Source: Tetrapyrgos nigripes
Taxonomy: Eukaryota > Basidiomycota > Agaricomycetes > Agaricales > Campanellaceae
NCBI GenBank assembly: GCA_013368315.1
Contig: JAACJM010000012.1
Span: forward strand, 62,001-126,000
Length of the DNA: 64,000 bases
Reading direction: 5' to 3'
This document shows, in pieces, positions 20,604-33,015 of the stretch (position 1 is its first letter; every line of letters begins with the position of its first letter). The notes beneath the pieces are model-generated. The model searched no databases and had not been told where the DNA came from. It was given only the letters and a program-made list of their open reading frames with translations. The position numbers and the translations under genes are program-made.

Positions 20604-22142
20604 CTAGAGAACGACACATCCTCGTTCAAACCACCAATTCTTCCTCAACCCTTCAATCCACCAAATGCACATCTTCAAGCGCATCCGCACACTACGAACA
20701 GGCAGCAATTTCGCTTTTTCCCATTCATCTATCGGAAGCACCGTTCCGACATAGAATGAGAAATTGCCAGCATCAAAGGTTGGGTCGTCAGGGGAAGGGG
20801 GTGGCGGTCCGTGAGTGTAGGAGAGTCGCTGCACCACCCAGGGTGTAGTGTTCGTATGTAATTGAGCAAGAAATGAGTTGCAGTGCTCAATTAGAGCAGC
20901 AGTGGAAAGCGCAAGAGGTCGCTGCGGCGATAGTGCCGCGAAGGGGAAATGAGTAGAGTTAATTGGATGGGTCAGGGAAAGTGTACGGGTACGAGGGGGA
21001 GGGCCAGAAGAAGGACCAGACGAAAGCTGAGGTATGCTTATGGATGTCGAGCTCACTGTCGTTTCCTCGTTGAGTTCGGCTTCAGGATCATCATCATCAG
21101 GGTAATCATCTATCCGTTCAACCCTGGCGACTACGTAGCCATCCATAATGCCTCGCTCTAGAATTCTGAAGCGATAGACTCCCCAGGTCTCCACCATGCT
21201 ACGTCCATCGGGTAGCATTTGAACACTGCGGATCTCGAGCATCGTGCCGTACTCGACTTGACCCTGAGGGTTGAGAGTAGACGACGAAGAGGCAGAGGAA
21301 GACGAGGACATGATCATGCCGAATGAGCGACTGGGAGAAGCAAGACACCGACGAAGCATGAGCCTATACCGGGGTTCAAAAAAGTGTAGTAGGATAGGCA
21401 TCCCTGGAAAGCTGAGATGGCAGACAAATATGGGAGTGTCGAGACGAGCATCTCTTTCTTCCGACTGAATCGCTTGTTCTCGTTCACGATAAGCGTCAGG
21501 GAACGAGTTGAGGACTGTAGGAACATCGTGAGCAAAAGCCAAAGCGGAAGGAACGCGAAAAAAGACTTACGAATGCGTAACATGAGTTGATTATTTGAAC
21601 GATTTTGGAAATATGCAAAACTAGGAAGCTGTTCTCTGCAAAGAGGACAAAGCGGTCTGTGGTCTAGAGAGCGAAGGAGACACCGAGAACAAAATGTCTG
21701 AAAGAGGGGTGAGTACACGATCGTCGGGTCCAGCTGAATGAAATCGTACATGTTGACACGGAGTTGTCATCGGTTCGTACAGGAGCGTGTAGCAGATTTC
21801 ACAAGTGCATTCTGCGTACAGTTCCTTTTCAAAGGACGAGTCTGCTGAGGGAATGAGCGGCTGGTCTGGAGGCGTAGCGCGCTGCCTTGCAGACTCGCCA
21901 CGAAGATGAGAGAGAAGATCCAGATTTCCTGCTTGGGAAAGAGTTTGGGGACGTTGCTTTGCTGCGAGAGCTATGAGCTTATTGAGAGAAACATCGAGAC
22001 GCTGGTCGCTGGGAATGGGCTGAGGATGAAGGGTACAGTCTGAATGTTTTGAGCATATAGTATGCCCACATTTGAGGGTTGTAGGAGCTGTAAGCTGGGA
22101 ACTGCAGACCGGACACAAAAGAAGATGAGAGTAGGAAGCCAT
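20604..22142 (-). CDS. RING-finger and LON-substrate-binding-domain protein (LONRF-like)
   Basis: The N-terminus has a RING-like motif (CPVCSSQLTAPTTLKCGHTI). A second, complete RING finger (CTCEICYTLLYEPMTTPCQH, then FCSRCLL and CPLCREQLP) follows, with an intron inside it. Downstream is a LON N-terminal (PUA-like) domain with IFVCHLSFPGMPILLHFFEP, YRLMLRRCL, YGTMLEIRSVQMLPDGRS and GVYRFRILERG. A Ser/Pro-rich insertion splits the domain near residues 320-370. The domain order matches LONRF proteins, which are probable ubiquitin ligases. It ends at TAG-type stop 20604-20606 after RGCVVL. The ATG at 22142 lies only 44 bases from the likely ATG of the divergent STB6-like gene. Confidence 0.88.
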
Positions 22143-22186
22143 GTAGTCACAGCCACGTGCGCTATGCTTGTCCCTTGGTGAACCTC

Positions 22187-25100
22187 ATGCAAGCTCTTCT
22201 GCTCCCAATCCTTCCCGCTGGTTTCCACAAGTCTACTGACCGTATCGTCCTCGATGGCTACCAAATGTATGCAGTCGACCACTGGCTGCGTGCCCGCCAC
22301 TGTCCCGCACCAGTCCTCATCGTTCATACTGGAGAGCCCGACCACAAGATTATCGTGAATGCATACCAGCCGGACTCTGACGCCAACTGGGAAGCAACCA
22401 TTGCTCTTTTCAGGCAACACGCAAAGCCGAAATCGACACCTCATGGTTTGGTCATGGTCACCTCTCTAGCTCAGTTTCGTTCAGATTACACCATTGTCCA
22501 TATTCCAGCCGGCGACCTTGATGCGGCCAGGAGCCAGCTCTACACCAACATAAACCTCCACACCTTGGGTTGCGGTGGTCGGAGCGGTCTGACCCTGGAA
22601 GACCCTAGTGATGCGACCAAGGAACGCTTCACTTCTACTTATCACCTGCCTTGGCCCAAATCCGGTTCCCTCTTCAACGCCTGTGTCTTGGAGCTCATAA
22701 GGCTTGTCCAGCTATCTCTGAGCTTCTTTGGCTACTATACTGGCGAATTTGATGGCCTGCTCTGCGATATAACCGCAGAAGGGATTCGCAACTGGACCGC
22801 TCAGTTCGGTGGTCTCATAGATGACTCGGAACGTCTTCACCCCTTGGACAAGGTTGCAGGCCCATCGGCGGTTTCAGCATTGCTCAGTCTTGTGATTGCC
22901 GTCCGGAACAGATTGGTGGTTATTGCATCTTCCCCTGTGGTCAGTTTCGGTGTCCCTAGAATACTACCGGCTCTCACATGTATCTCTAGCCCATCACCAA
23001 GGATCCATTTTTGTATCCACAAATTTTCTTACGCAATATAGCACACTATTCTTCGAGTGGGCCCCAGCCCATCTCACAAACTACTTCGAATCAATCCGGT
23101 CATGCTCATTCTCCCCGTCTGTCCCTCCAGTCACCAGCCCTGCCCTCTTTTCTCAGAGACCATCATGCTGAAACTGCATCATCTCTGCCGACCATACACA
23201 GCTCTCCAGTCAGCATTCCCCCGACCTTCAGGTTTCCTTCCCCAGCTACTTCGCCCAGCCGTTCGTCTGCTGCCAGTCTCAGTATGAACGTTCCAACTCC
23301 CCCCAGCATGACCAGCGCCTCTTCACCCACTCATATTTCCCTTGCAGAACCTGAAATCAGTTTGCACCTCACACGTCGTCTAGTAGAAAACATCTTTACT
23401 GTCTATGTATCCAGGACGTCTGGTGAGGCACGACGTGCGGTGAGAAGGCGTGAAAAGGGCAAAGACAAGGATGATGACAAGGCCAGAGAGTCCAGAGACT
23501 CGCTCAGTCTCACCATTCCCAATCGTGTGCCGGCTCTGACAAATCTTCCTCTTCACCTCGCTTTATCGGGTTCTTCTCTCTCGAGTCCTCAGGGTGCAGC
23601 AGGAATATTGGTACCCATAACAGATCTGAAGGAGTTTGTCAGTATGCTTATCGGTGAAGATGTAGAGGTCAAGAAGGAAGACGAGAGTGATGGTAGTGAT
23701 GATGGATTCAGTAAAGCCACTGCCAAGGTGAAAGCGAAAGTGCGGCCGAAAAAGCACAAGAGCCCTGTGCATGGTGTAGCTGGGTCGGTCAAAGCAGTTT
23801 GGTTGGGTTGCGTCGATGAAGCGATCAAGGCGAGGAAGAAATTCGAGGAGATGGCTCGAGAGCGCCAACGATCCCGGGAGGAACGTGGAGTTTTGTCTGA
23901 TGGTGGGTCCCTTCCTAAGCGAAAGACGTTTGGGTCTATCGGAAGTGATTCTGATGAACCCTGGCGGCCTTCTTTCTCTCGTCGAGCGAGCATCAAGAGT
24001 GCAAATGACCGATCAGATGGGCGGTCGACCGAGGAAGAGGGTGGTCTTGATGCAATTGGATCTCTATGGGCTAAGAGTTCTGGGAAAGTGACCCGGACTA
24101 TAGAGTCTTTGACAGGATTTAACACTGGTCGAAGAAAAACTCACCCCCACAACTCCAGCATGAGTAACATTCATTCCAACATGAGCAATGGCAATGTTGT
24201 TGATCTGGGGACTTTGTCCAAAAAAAGGCTGACGACTAGCAGTCTACTGTTACCTGCGTTTGACCATGGTGGTACCAGTACTTCTGGCGCCTCGACTCCC
24301 ATGAAACGCTGGCCTTATACAGGGTGGGCTTTGTCAAAAATTTCCCGCTTCAATGTTACTTAACCACAACTTTGTCATTAGAGAGGGAGATGACGAAGAT
24401 CTTCTCAGCAGTGGTCAAGTTTCCCCTGTGGGCCAAGCTCCCATCTCTTCTCCGTTCGCCAGCCCACGTATATCTCTCAACACATCCAGTAACACTACTA
24501 CCGGCGAAGTGATGTCACGCAAGGAACGCAAACTAATGGAGAAGCAAAGGAATGAAGAACCTGGACAAGTGAAGAAGGTCGAGTTCACCCAACTGAGGAT
24601 CCCGAAGGGCAGGCAGTTACCCTCTTCGGGCAAGAGGATACCATTCACGAGCCGGGTGTCAAGTTGGGCTGATCCTATCAGTGCGATGCAAGAAGGACAA
24701 GACGGAGATGGGGAAGAGGACTGGGAGAAGGTTTGGGCCGAAAGTGACGAGGACCGTCTGAACAATGAAGACGATCCATTACAGAAGGAAAGGAATATTG
24801 ATACAGCATTCCAGATGAAGGAACGGGACAGAAGAGAACAGAATAGAATGAGTCAGGACTCCGCGTCTCAGTATCTTCACAGACGTGGTCAGAGTGTGGC
24901 GCATGAACCAGAAGACGATCCTTTCGGAGCACGAGCGCGGCGGCACGAGCAGGGCACAAGAAAGAAGAATCCAGAGCTTGGTGTCAAGCGGTGAGTACAA
25001 AGGTCGTCCTGTCCAAACTTTGACTCATTCTGTGTAGTCGTCGAAGTTTTCATTCTTCGAAATTCTACAAAGACCTGCAAGTGTTACCTATTGAGCGCAT

Positions 25101-25901
25101 GAGAATTGATGTCGAATTGTGTGGACATTTTCTCATGATTCATCGTAGGGAAGAGCATCTGAAGAATGTCATCACCATGCTGAAGGTCAGCTATTGTCTT
25201 CATCTTGCTCAGCTTCTATTGATAAGTCCATGCAGATCATCATTCCTCGACTTGCTGCCACTGGAGCTGCTCTGAGTGAGCAATATGAGCTTCATTACTC
25301 TGAGCTCAAACAGTTGCAAGAACGGGCCAAGCTAATAGGATCAATCGATACACACAACGCAAACAGCAACAAGATCAGCCAAGCAACCAACACACTTCGT
25401 TACGAAGCTGAACAGTTTCGCGTTCCCGAACTTTGGCACCTGGCGAGTCCTCCGAGGCAGAAAGTTCTCGATATGCGGCAGCAGGTGTTTGGTGCAGGCG
25501 GTAGAAAGTTGGCTCCTGGAGTTCACGGGGCCCACGGACAGTTTAATCGGCTTCAGTGGACACTAGATGGCCAGGAGAGGCTGGTCGATCATCTAGGTCG
25601 AACTGAGGAAGAAGCAGAAGAAGAGAAGGCGGTCGATCCTGAAGGAAGATTCATACCTCAACTTGTGGAAGATGAAGAAGACGTGGTCCAACACCCGAGT
25701 ATCAAGCCCATGTGGCTGCTACATTTCTTCACCAACTGGGCTCGCTGGGGCTCTGCTGCTCTAACCACTTCAAAAGACAAGTCCAAGCCACCTTCTGAAG
25801 AGCCCAGTGTGTCCCAAGACAAACCAGAAGTCAGCCATGGGAAGACGGAGGATGCCACCAAGCAGAAGGCTTCTCAGAAAGAGGCGGTAGCTTCTCAGTG
25901 A
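22187..25901 (+). CDS. STB6-like Sin3-binding protein
   Basis: The N-terminal segment (ILPAGFHKSTDRIVLDGYQM, YAVDHWLRAR, VLIVHTGEPDHKIIVNAYQP) matches the conserved N-terminal region of fungal Stb6/Stb2, described as Sin3-binding proteins. A long Ser/Pro-rich and charged region with KKEDESDGSDDGFSKA follows, with additional conserved blocks LHLTRRLVENIFTVYV and LEIRM-type helical segments, then RSFHSSKFYKDLQVLPIERM and a C-terminal helical region ending KEAVASQ before the stop at 25899-25901. About five introns interrupt it. The start is probably ATG 22187; the frame is open from 22157 without an earlier ATG. The gene for Sin3 itself lies at the end of this window. Confidence 0.8.
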
Positions 25902-26143
25902 CACCGTAGTCTCAGTGAATAGCCATGGTCTGTTTTGTTTTACATATCTTGCTTTGTGCGGACTTCAAAATTGAAGATTGCTTTGGACTTGGTGTCGTTG
26001 CAATGGATATTTGTATGAATACTTACAGCTATAATATTAATGCGACCTAATGATACGTCTACACTGTACTGTACTAGAGAATTGACTAGACAAGAGGATC
26101 GATGTGACGCTTAGCTAAACCACAAGCTAAGGAGGTTGGGGTA
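25902..26143. terminator. Convergent 3' ends of STB6-like and CCDC47 genes
   Basis: The two stop codons face each other across about 240 AT-rich bases. The region presumably holds the overlapping or adjacent polyadenylation regions of both genes. No canonical signal was relied on. Confidence 0.3.
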
Positions 26144-27718
26144 TCATTTTCGCACGGATTTACTCTGCGATTTTCGGATGGAGCGTTTTCGTTCACGCTC
26201 CAGTATCTGCACATACGGTCAAACGAGGGCTTGAGCAAGGAGAGACCGTAAATATAAGAATCCTACCTTTTGCTGCTCGGCAGCGCTGAGTTTTGAGATT
26301 CTCTCTTGCTCTGCTTTGCGTTTCGCAGCCTTTTGATCCTCGCGTTGTTGTTCCAACTATAAACTAGTAAGACAGGGTTGTAAGGGTTCGAACAATGAAT
26401 AAATCACCTCTTCCTTCCTTTCCTTCTCAGCATCCTCCTTGAGCTGCTTGTCCAGATCATCTCGAGTTTTCTTGATCTTGTTCTTTGTTTCAGGACGTAA
26501 CGTGACTTTGGATAGGGAGTCGATGAAGGGAAACATCGCTTCGACCAAAGGGGCAGTAGCTGACGGTGGAGAGCCGATAGCCAAACTGAGGATGACATGT
26601 TTTTCGCGCTTATCTGCAGGATTGGGGCCATCTGGACGATCTCTGGACTGGTCGGTCACCTATTGACAGAAATTGTATGAACAAGGGAGAATATCTAGAT
26701 CTCAATATAACTGACGGAAAGAGAACGGAAGTATCGCAAATTTTCAGGGTCTTTCAGGACATTGAGTAGAGCGGGATGTGCCTTGAAGATAGCTTCAGTG
26801 ACGTCGGCAAATTCTGGGGAAGAGAAGTCAAATTAACGTTGAGAAGACGAACGAAGAGTCTAGAAATTTACCAGACATAACAGACAGAGTGCTGGGGAGA
26901 ACAGGGTTGTCTGTCGTTTTCGTAAAAGTCTGCATTAGAGGGAGGTGAACCTGGGGAACTCAGAAATTGCAGGCGATTAACACACCAGATCCCATCTATC
27001 GTCCTTGATCGTTCGTAGTTCATCTTTAGCTACGACAGCCCAAACAAAGTCATGAGGAAGAGCTTCCGGGAACAATTTAAAATCCAGCTGAAGATCGTCC
27101 TTGGGTTGGTACTGGACATCGATCATCCCCTTTGCGAACTGGAAGATCATCTGGGCGAGGTCATGGTAAGGCCGGAGAGAGAAAATGACGTGTAGAGATG
27201 CGACATTGCGTCTGCCGGTAGAAAAGTTGAAAAAGTCCGAATAGCCATCTCTCATGAGTTTCCCAAGGCTAGGCTTGGAGAACTGACGTTGCAGGATATG
27301 GTGATGGGCGTTCATCCTTGGTTTTGGTTATGACACGACACGACACGACACGAGGTAAGCCTATGGTGACGCGCTGAACGAGAGGTACAGACCATTTCTC
27401 GGCTTTCCTAGCGTTGAGGGTAGACCCGATATACCAGAAGAGAACGTAGAAGCAGAGAGCAGCCAGAAGAATTGCTTCGTTCCTGAGCACTAGCCAGCTG
27501 TCAGTATGAGAAAATAACATCGGAATAGAGGGTTCATACAAGCGGGCCTGAAGACAAGGAACCTCCATCTGAATTCCCAGCCATCGTAATTGGCGGTGGT
27601 GACGATAGGGGAGGGGTGATCCTGCCCAGAATATTGGAAAGAAGACTCATAACTCGAGGGTCAGAAGCAGGTCCACGCGGCAATTGCCGATCAAAGGTAG
27701 CTAATTTAACCTATGCAT
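26144..27718 (-). CDS. CCDC47/DUF1682 family ER membrane protein (PAT complex subunit)
   Basis: The protein carries VTTANYDGWEFRWRFLVF, then a transmembrane helix (AILLAALCFYVLFWYIG) after an RPALLRNEA junction, then SKPSLGKLMRDGYSDFFNF and the DUF1682 body (VIFSLRPYHDLAQMIFQF, DFKLFPEALPHDFVWAVVAK). It ends in a long basic coiled coil (KKTRDDLDKQLKEDAEKERK to KSQSKSVRK) before TGA 26144-26146. CCDC47 is part of the PAT complex that helps multi-pass proteins insert into the ER membrane and has ER calcium links. The first exon is inferred: ATG at 27718 with a short exon spliced to the frame at about 27650 fits, but the donor (GTTAAA) is weak. One intron near 27315-27400 contains an ACACG repeat. 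Confidence 0.85.
27341..27352. repeat. Short ACACG-type microsatellite in a CCDC47 intron
   Basis: Several tandem CACGA units lie near 27330-27352, within an intron of the minus-strand CCDC47 gene. It is a simple repeat with no inferred function. Confidence 0.5.
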
Positions 27719-27758
27719 AATGGATTCTCTCCACATTGCTCCTTCCCTTTCCACCATC

Positions 27759-28251
27759 ATGGCTGCGACTAATGACTCCGAATTTCCAGAGCTTCACGTA
27801 CGTCCTCTACTTTCTATCCTTTTTTCCATGCTTACCTCTTCAACAGCCAGAGCAAAACCCTCCCACTGACTATGGGATCTTCGTCATAAGCACCATGAAA
27901 CGCATGCCTCCTCATAGAATCGACCAGACCATTCTCAGAAAATGCATAGGTCTCTCTCCATCTTACCTTATCGCCGATACCTGCATGAACCCAGAACACG
28001 GTGTTAGTACATGGTTCGTCGGCTTCAGTCGTCTAATCGACCTCGTCGTTGCTCTTCATGCCAAGAACGAACTCGAAATAGAAACAATGAACGCAGCTTC
28101 AAGGGCTTGCTCCGAATGCTGGAGCGTCGCTGGCTGTTGGAGAGGCTTGGAGGAATGTCGTGAAGGTGTCAAAAAGGTTGCCCTCAAGCTCCAACGCTTG
28201 CTTGATGAGAATGGTAGAACGTATAAAGGGGAGAGAGTATATGCGCCGTAA
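27759..28251 (+). CDS. Hypothetical protein, two exons
   Basis: The ATG at 27759 begins MAATNDSEFPELH. One intron (27798-27846) follows, then a second exon containing YGIFVISTMKRMPPHRIDQT, DTCMNPEHGVSTWFVGFS and CSECWSVAGCWRGLEECREG, ending VYAP before TAA. The protein is about 145 residues, rich in Cys, and shows no known domain. No signal peptide or membrane helix is visible. It diverges from the CCDC47 gene, whose start lies within about 40 bases. The family is not recognised. Confidence 0.6.
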
Positions 28252-28491
28252 TGCTTCGCGTGGAAAATGGAGTGCTACCTAGAGGTAGAGCGGAATTGTT
28301 ATCCGGACTCGTGCTACCAGTTGGTTTCGCTTCCCCTTGCCCAATTATTTCTTGAATCAGACCACATCACTATCCTCTCTCCATCGTATCTTGCTATCCT
28401 CGTGCTTTAATATCTTCGTACCATATACCATTTTAGTCTGTACTCATTCTGTATGTCATTGCATGACTATGTAGCATACACATCTTTACTG

Positions 28492-29918
28492 TTAGTCTAT
28501 GGTGTTTTCTTGGTCTTTGGTATCCATATCATCTTCATTTCCACTTGGTACCTCTTTGACATTTCGTAGAAACGAAAGTAGAACCCAAGCCATTCCTCGC
28601 ATTTCTATATCGTACCAATAATTCAAAGCTATTGTTTTTCCTGACTGCTGGACATGGTGCCACCATCCTGCAGGCAAGTACAGTGTCTCACCGCTTTTCA
28701 CGACTACGTGTATCGGGTGTGCTTTGTCGGAAAGACTACCGGGGAGTTGTGGGTCGGCTACCGACGACCACCGTACAGGAGCAACTTCCTTGGGAGACGG
28801 TTCCAGGCGTAGTTGACAAGTATCTATGTTTCGGACATACGTTGCGTGCGGGTATGTGCGTTCTACAATGCATGAGTCGTGAAAATTAACAGCCCGGACA
28901 AATCTGCATACCTTTCAAACACCATCCTTCCGTCGGGGGTAGCAAGGTGAAATGCTTTTCTCCTCGAATTACAGTGTACACGTTCTCGTAAGGATCTGGG
29001 GGAAAAGCAGGAAATGATCGAGACGGAAATGACACGAAAAAGCGAGCATCCTTACCACTATGTATGCTCGTTACACTTTTCTCGTCACCTATCCAGATAT
29101 TAACAGCATCCGGCGTTCTGTCTAGAGCAAAGAAGTAAAGACGAGGCGCCTAAATTAGTAAATGGAAGCACTAAAGTAACGTACCCAGAGCTTGACTGCA
29201 CCAAGAAATTTCACTAGGGACGCCACGGCGTAGTGGCTCAAACTCCGAAGGGTCATCCATTCCCTCAAAGAACCGACTAGAATAGAGATTCCCATTTTGA
29301 GACTGGAGATAATATGTCTCCGAGTTTTCAGAGCTTCCTCTCTGTCTGAATGAAATAACGACTAGATCCTTTTTTTACAGAATAGATGTCTCAAATACCT
29401 TGTGGTCGGAAAGTTTGGCAAGAAGGTCGGACATTGTCATCGACTCGACACAAGGTTCAGCGAAGTAGAGCTTTTCGTCTGGACCTGTGGTGATCGCGTC
29501 CGCGCGGCTGAGAGTCCAGTCATTGTCAACGTTGGATGGTGCATGTCTGTTGTGGCGACAGGGACGTACCCGTTGGGGGTGACAGCGACTGAAATTGAGC
29601 GAGAACCCATCGTTTCAGCCAGATATTCATCGGTCCATAGTCCGGGATTTGGGGCAGCTTTGAATCCTACAGGATCACCTGTCTAGACTCTAATGAAGCC
29701 TATAAAAGTAACGCATAGTTGCTCACCTTTGATTAGGACTGGTCGGGAGATATGAACCAATCTGGAAAACTCTAGAGGTGTAGGAGGCTTTTCGAGAACG
29801 TCTACATGAAAGCCATTGAGATCTGAAGAAGAGCGTTAAGAGCACCGAATAGATAGGACTGGAAATACAAACCAAAGTACTCTTCAGATAACCACTTGAG
29901 AGCTTGAGAAGACTGCAT
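28492..29918 (-). CDS. JmjC-domain dioxygenase, JMJD7-like
   Basis: The cupin/JmjC fold is recognisable. The Fe(II)-binding HxD motif is in [17 protein letters not shown], followed by [12 protein letters not shown], and the distal strand is [18 protein letters not shown]. The N-terminal part has [19 protein letters not shown] and [11 protein letters not shown]. The arrangement fits JMJD7 (lysyl hydroxylase of Drg GTPases) among the small JmjC proteins. The start ATG at 29918 gives [10 protein letters not shown]. The stop at 28492-28494 follows an acidic tail ([16 protein letters not shown]). About nine short introns interrupt the gene. It diverges from ELG1 with a 155-base shared promoter. 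Confidence 0.85.
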
Positions 29919-29949
29919 GACGAACAAAAGACACGTGTAAGTTGACGCG

Positions 29950-29955
29950 ACGCGT
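29950..29955. promoter_or_regulatory. MCB-type element (ACGCGT) upstream of ELG1
   Basis: The hexamer ACGCGT lies 119 bases before the ELG1 ATG, immediately next to another GACGCG. In fungi the MluI cell-cycle box is bound by MBF and drives G1/S expression of replication genes, which fits ELG1. The hexamer also occurs by chance inside coding sequences in this window, so this is inference. Confidence 0.4.
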
Positions 29956-30073
29956 CTGCTGTGTCATCCTTTCTCCTCTTGTCCTTGCTTCCCTTCCCGA
30001 CCCACGGCGCTAAGGCAGCGCTAAGGGTCATTCTCTGGCATCTTCTCAGCAAAGGCCCATAAAATAGATAGAA

Positions 30074-32895
30074 ATGGCGAAAAAGGCATTAAAGGGGAAG
30101 CAGGTCAGTCCTACTCATTCACCAGTGGTTATTCTATCATTCATGCGTTTGTACTAGTTGAACCAAAAGACGCTGTATGATATGTTCTCCAAAAAGCAGC
30201 CCAACAGGACCGCTCAACCTAATCCTTCCCAAAAGTCAGGAATGGAGCAGACTCCTGTCGATGATGGAGATGCAGAACAGGTAGACCATGGTGCTTCCAG
30301 TGAGTATCGCCTATTATAGGTCCCGAATTGTTGCTCAAATTATCTGCCAGTCCAATCTTCAAGCCTAGCCTCAAGCGTGAAACAAACGCCGACGTCGGAA
30401 CACTCTTCGCTAATACATGAACATGAAGTCATTGTCCTGGAAGACACGCCATCTTCACCAGAAATCATTCCGGTAGAAAGCGATGGTTTCATTTCCGACT
30501 CGACTGGTCCCATAGAGACTTCAAGTTCAGTCATTAACATAGACAATGACGATGAACCTGAACCAGAAGTAGAAGAAGTACTGGAATCTACAGGTAGTCA
30601 CAGAAACGACCCTATCATCCTTTCCGATTCACCAATAAAACCGAAAACTGTGGCTAAAGCAGCGTCCTCTATTCGCAAACCCAACTATTCGATATTTGCC
30701 CCACGACCCAGCAAGTCTGGCATTACGCAAGCCTATTCTATTCCTACTCCCCCTAGTCCTTCCAAATCGTCTTGGGCTTTCGGTGCACCGCTACCGAACA
30801 GACTCTCACAGCATGTACGAGGGCATCAGAGTAATTTTACTCCCTCGTCATCCTTCCCTCAATCAAACCACTTACGGGAAAGGACTGATTACACCAATAT
30901 ACCTCTCAAGTCCGTCATCCCACCTGACCCTGACCCTGACCCTGAATCTGCTTCTACTTCGATATGTCGACTAGAAGTGGAAGCACGTTCTCCACAAAAC
31001 GCTCATCTCTTTGACATCCCCATCGAGCACCAGCAATCTCACCCCGCAATCGCACATCTGGTCGAGTTTTCTTCATCCGAAAACTTGGATTCCCATAAAT
31101 TGTGGACAGATAAATGGCGTCCTACTCGTGCTGACTATGTTCTCGGCAATGAAGACCTCGCAATTTATCTACGTGACTGGTTGTGTGCGCTCGAGCTGCA
31201 ACTACAAGGTCCATCGTCTACGTCAGGTGGAACAACCCGGGGGAAAGCATCGAGGGGAAAGAAGGGGACGAAGCGTCAGCGTGTGGTCCGCGCCGTTGAT
31301 AAGAGGGCTGCGAGAAAAAAACGGAGACTTGATTCTGACGAAGATGACTGGATTGTATATTCAGACGAAATAATAGAGGAGGAGATAGAAGAAGAAGAGG
31401 TCTATGTGAACAGGCGATCAAGATTATACCGGCGAGGATCAAGGGGTTCTCCTGATTTTCTCTCTCAGGAAAGTGGTGCAAAGCCTAAAATTCCTATACA
31501 GCATACTTTCAAGAACCATCTCACCAACACTATTTTGTTGACCGGCGGTAATGGGATTGGAAAGACGGCTGCCGTGTATGCTTGTGCCGAAGAGCTTGAC
31601 TGGGATGTGTTCGAGGTCTATCCTGGGATTGGGAAGCGGAACGGTGCGAATTTGGAGAGCTTGGTCGGAGAGGTGGGCAGGAATCACCTGGTACAAGGGA
31701 AGGCTAGCGTGGGGAGCAAAACTTCATTGAGAGCTATGCTCTTAGGAAAGCCCCGGACAGACTCTACAACACTTGTTCCAGAAGACTGTCAATCAGTGTC
31801 ATCCCACTCTGATGAAGATGACTCTTCTGTGGCGGTTCGTCAATCCTGCATTTTATTGGAGGAGGTGGATATTCTGTACAAGGAGGACGCTAATTTTTGG
31901 CCCACTGTTGTTAACATTATCAAGGACTGTCGAAGACCCGTTATATTGACGTGCAACGGTATGGCTATTACTGGTTATTTTGCTCGATGTACTGACTCTT
32001 CCCAGACCCTGCCCTAATTCCGCTTGGAGATCTCCCTCTGCAAACTCAACTAGATTTCCAACCTTGTCCGCCACCCATCGCCGTGTCGTACCTGCAGAGC
32101 ATATGCCGTGCAGAAGGTTACATGGTGCAACGCGAGCTGATCTCGCAACTACATCATAATTTGACCTCTGTCGACGGATCCAGATGTTCCGACCTGCGAC
32201 GCATCATTCACTGCCTTCAATTGTGGTGTCCTATGAAGGATGAGCACACGACGATGGCGCATCACGATATACCGTGTCCCAATTTTAAACTGGAGGTTTT
32301 ACCAGGCACAGTAACTTCTCAAGATCTTCAAGAAGTGGTTGCAATGGGTAGGTACGCAAACCTGATGTCATTTGCAGACTGCTACCTATTGCGGAACAGG
32401 ATGGACACGTCAGAAGTGAGTATATATTCAATAATTCAGCTTTCGCGGACGGCAAATACTGAATATGACTGATAGACCAAACCATGTATGGACGAGGTGG
32501 TGGGATATACGCCGCTGGAGGGACGATCGCCATGGCATGGCTCTGACGAAGATCGAAGCGCGCTGATCATGTCAACGTTGACGGCCATCGGTTCGCGTGG
32601 CTCTCTCGAGCTCAGCACACGTTATGGACAGGAACTGTTGCAAGCACGCGTGCAATATGAAAAGATGGTGAAGTTGTTTGGAAATAACGTGGCTGTGAGG
32701 AGATCTGAGATACGACGACCCGCGTTTAATGTGGATTACATTCCATGGCTTCGACAAATAGTCGCGGCAGACGATGCAGCGGAGGCAGAGATGGAATGGG
32801 CTGGGAATCGGATGACTCGGAACAGTCAACGATACGAGCGTACGGTAGTGGTGAGCGAGGGAGAGCGACGGATTCTGGAAAGGACACTAGAGTAG
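30074..32895 (+). CDS. ELG1: Elg1 RFC-like complex large subunit (ATAD5 family)
   Basis: The N-terminus (MAKKALKGKQ, then QKTLYDMFSKKQ across an intron) resembles a PCNA-interacting motif. After a disordered acidic region come LWTDKWRPTRADYVLGNEDL, the Walker A motif TGGNGIGKTAAVYACAEELD, VYPGIGKRNGANLESLVGEV and the Walker B-like SCILLEEVDILYKED. These match Elg1/ATAD5, the clamp-unloader that removes PCNA from chromatin with Rfc2-5. The Walker B residues LLEEVD differ from the canonical DExx, as known for this family. The stop is TAG at 32893-32895. About four introns are visible. Confidence 0.85.
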
Positions 32896-33015
32896 ACGCT
32901 AGGTCAGGGTTAATTAGACCATATATAGGACGATTCACGTGGGTGCAGCAACGTGGAGAGAAAGATAGCTGGAATCGGACATAAAACTGTTGCAATTGTG
33001 TTGCGAACAATTTCG

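Noticed and set aside
20413..20619. Open frame of 68 codons on the minus strand after the RING/LON gene
   Set aside because: No family features; it overlaps the end of the neighbouring gene and is most likely 3' UTR.
22157..22186. Ten extra codons upstream of the STB6-like ATG
   Set aside because: The frame there begins with GTG, not ATG, so it is not used as a start.
27340..27352. ACACG tandem repeat as a possible regulatory array
   Set aside because: It is a short simple repeat inside an intron of the CCDC47 gene with no further support.
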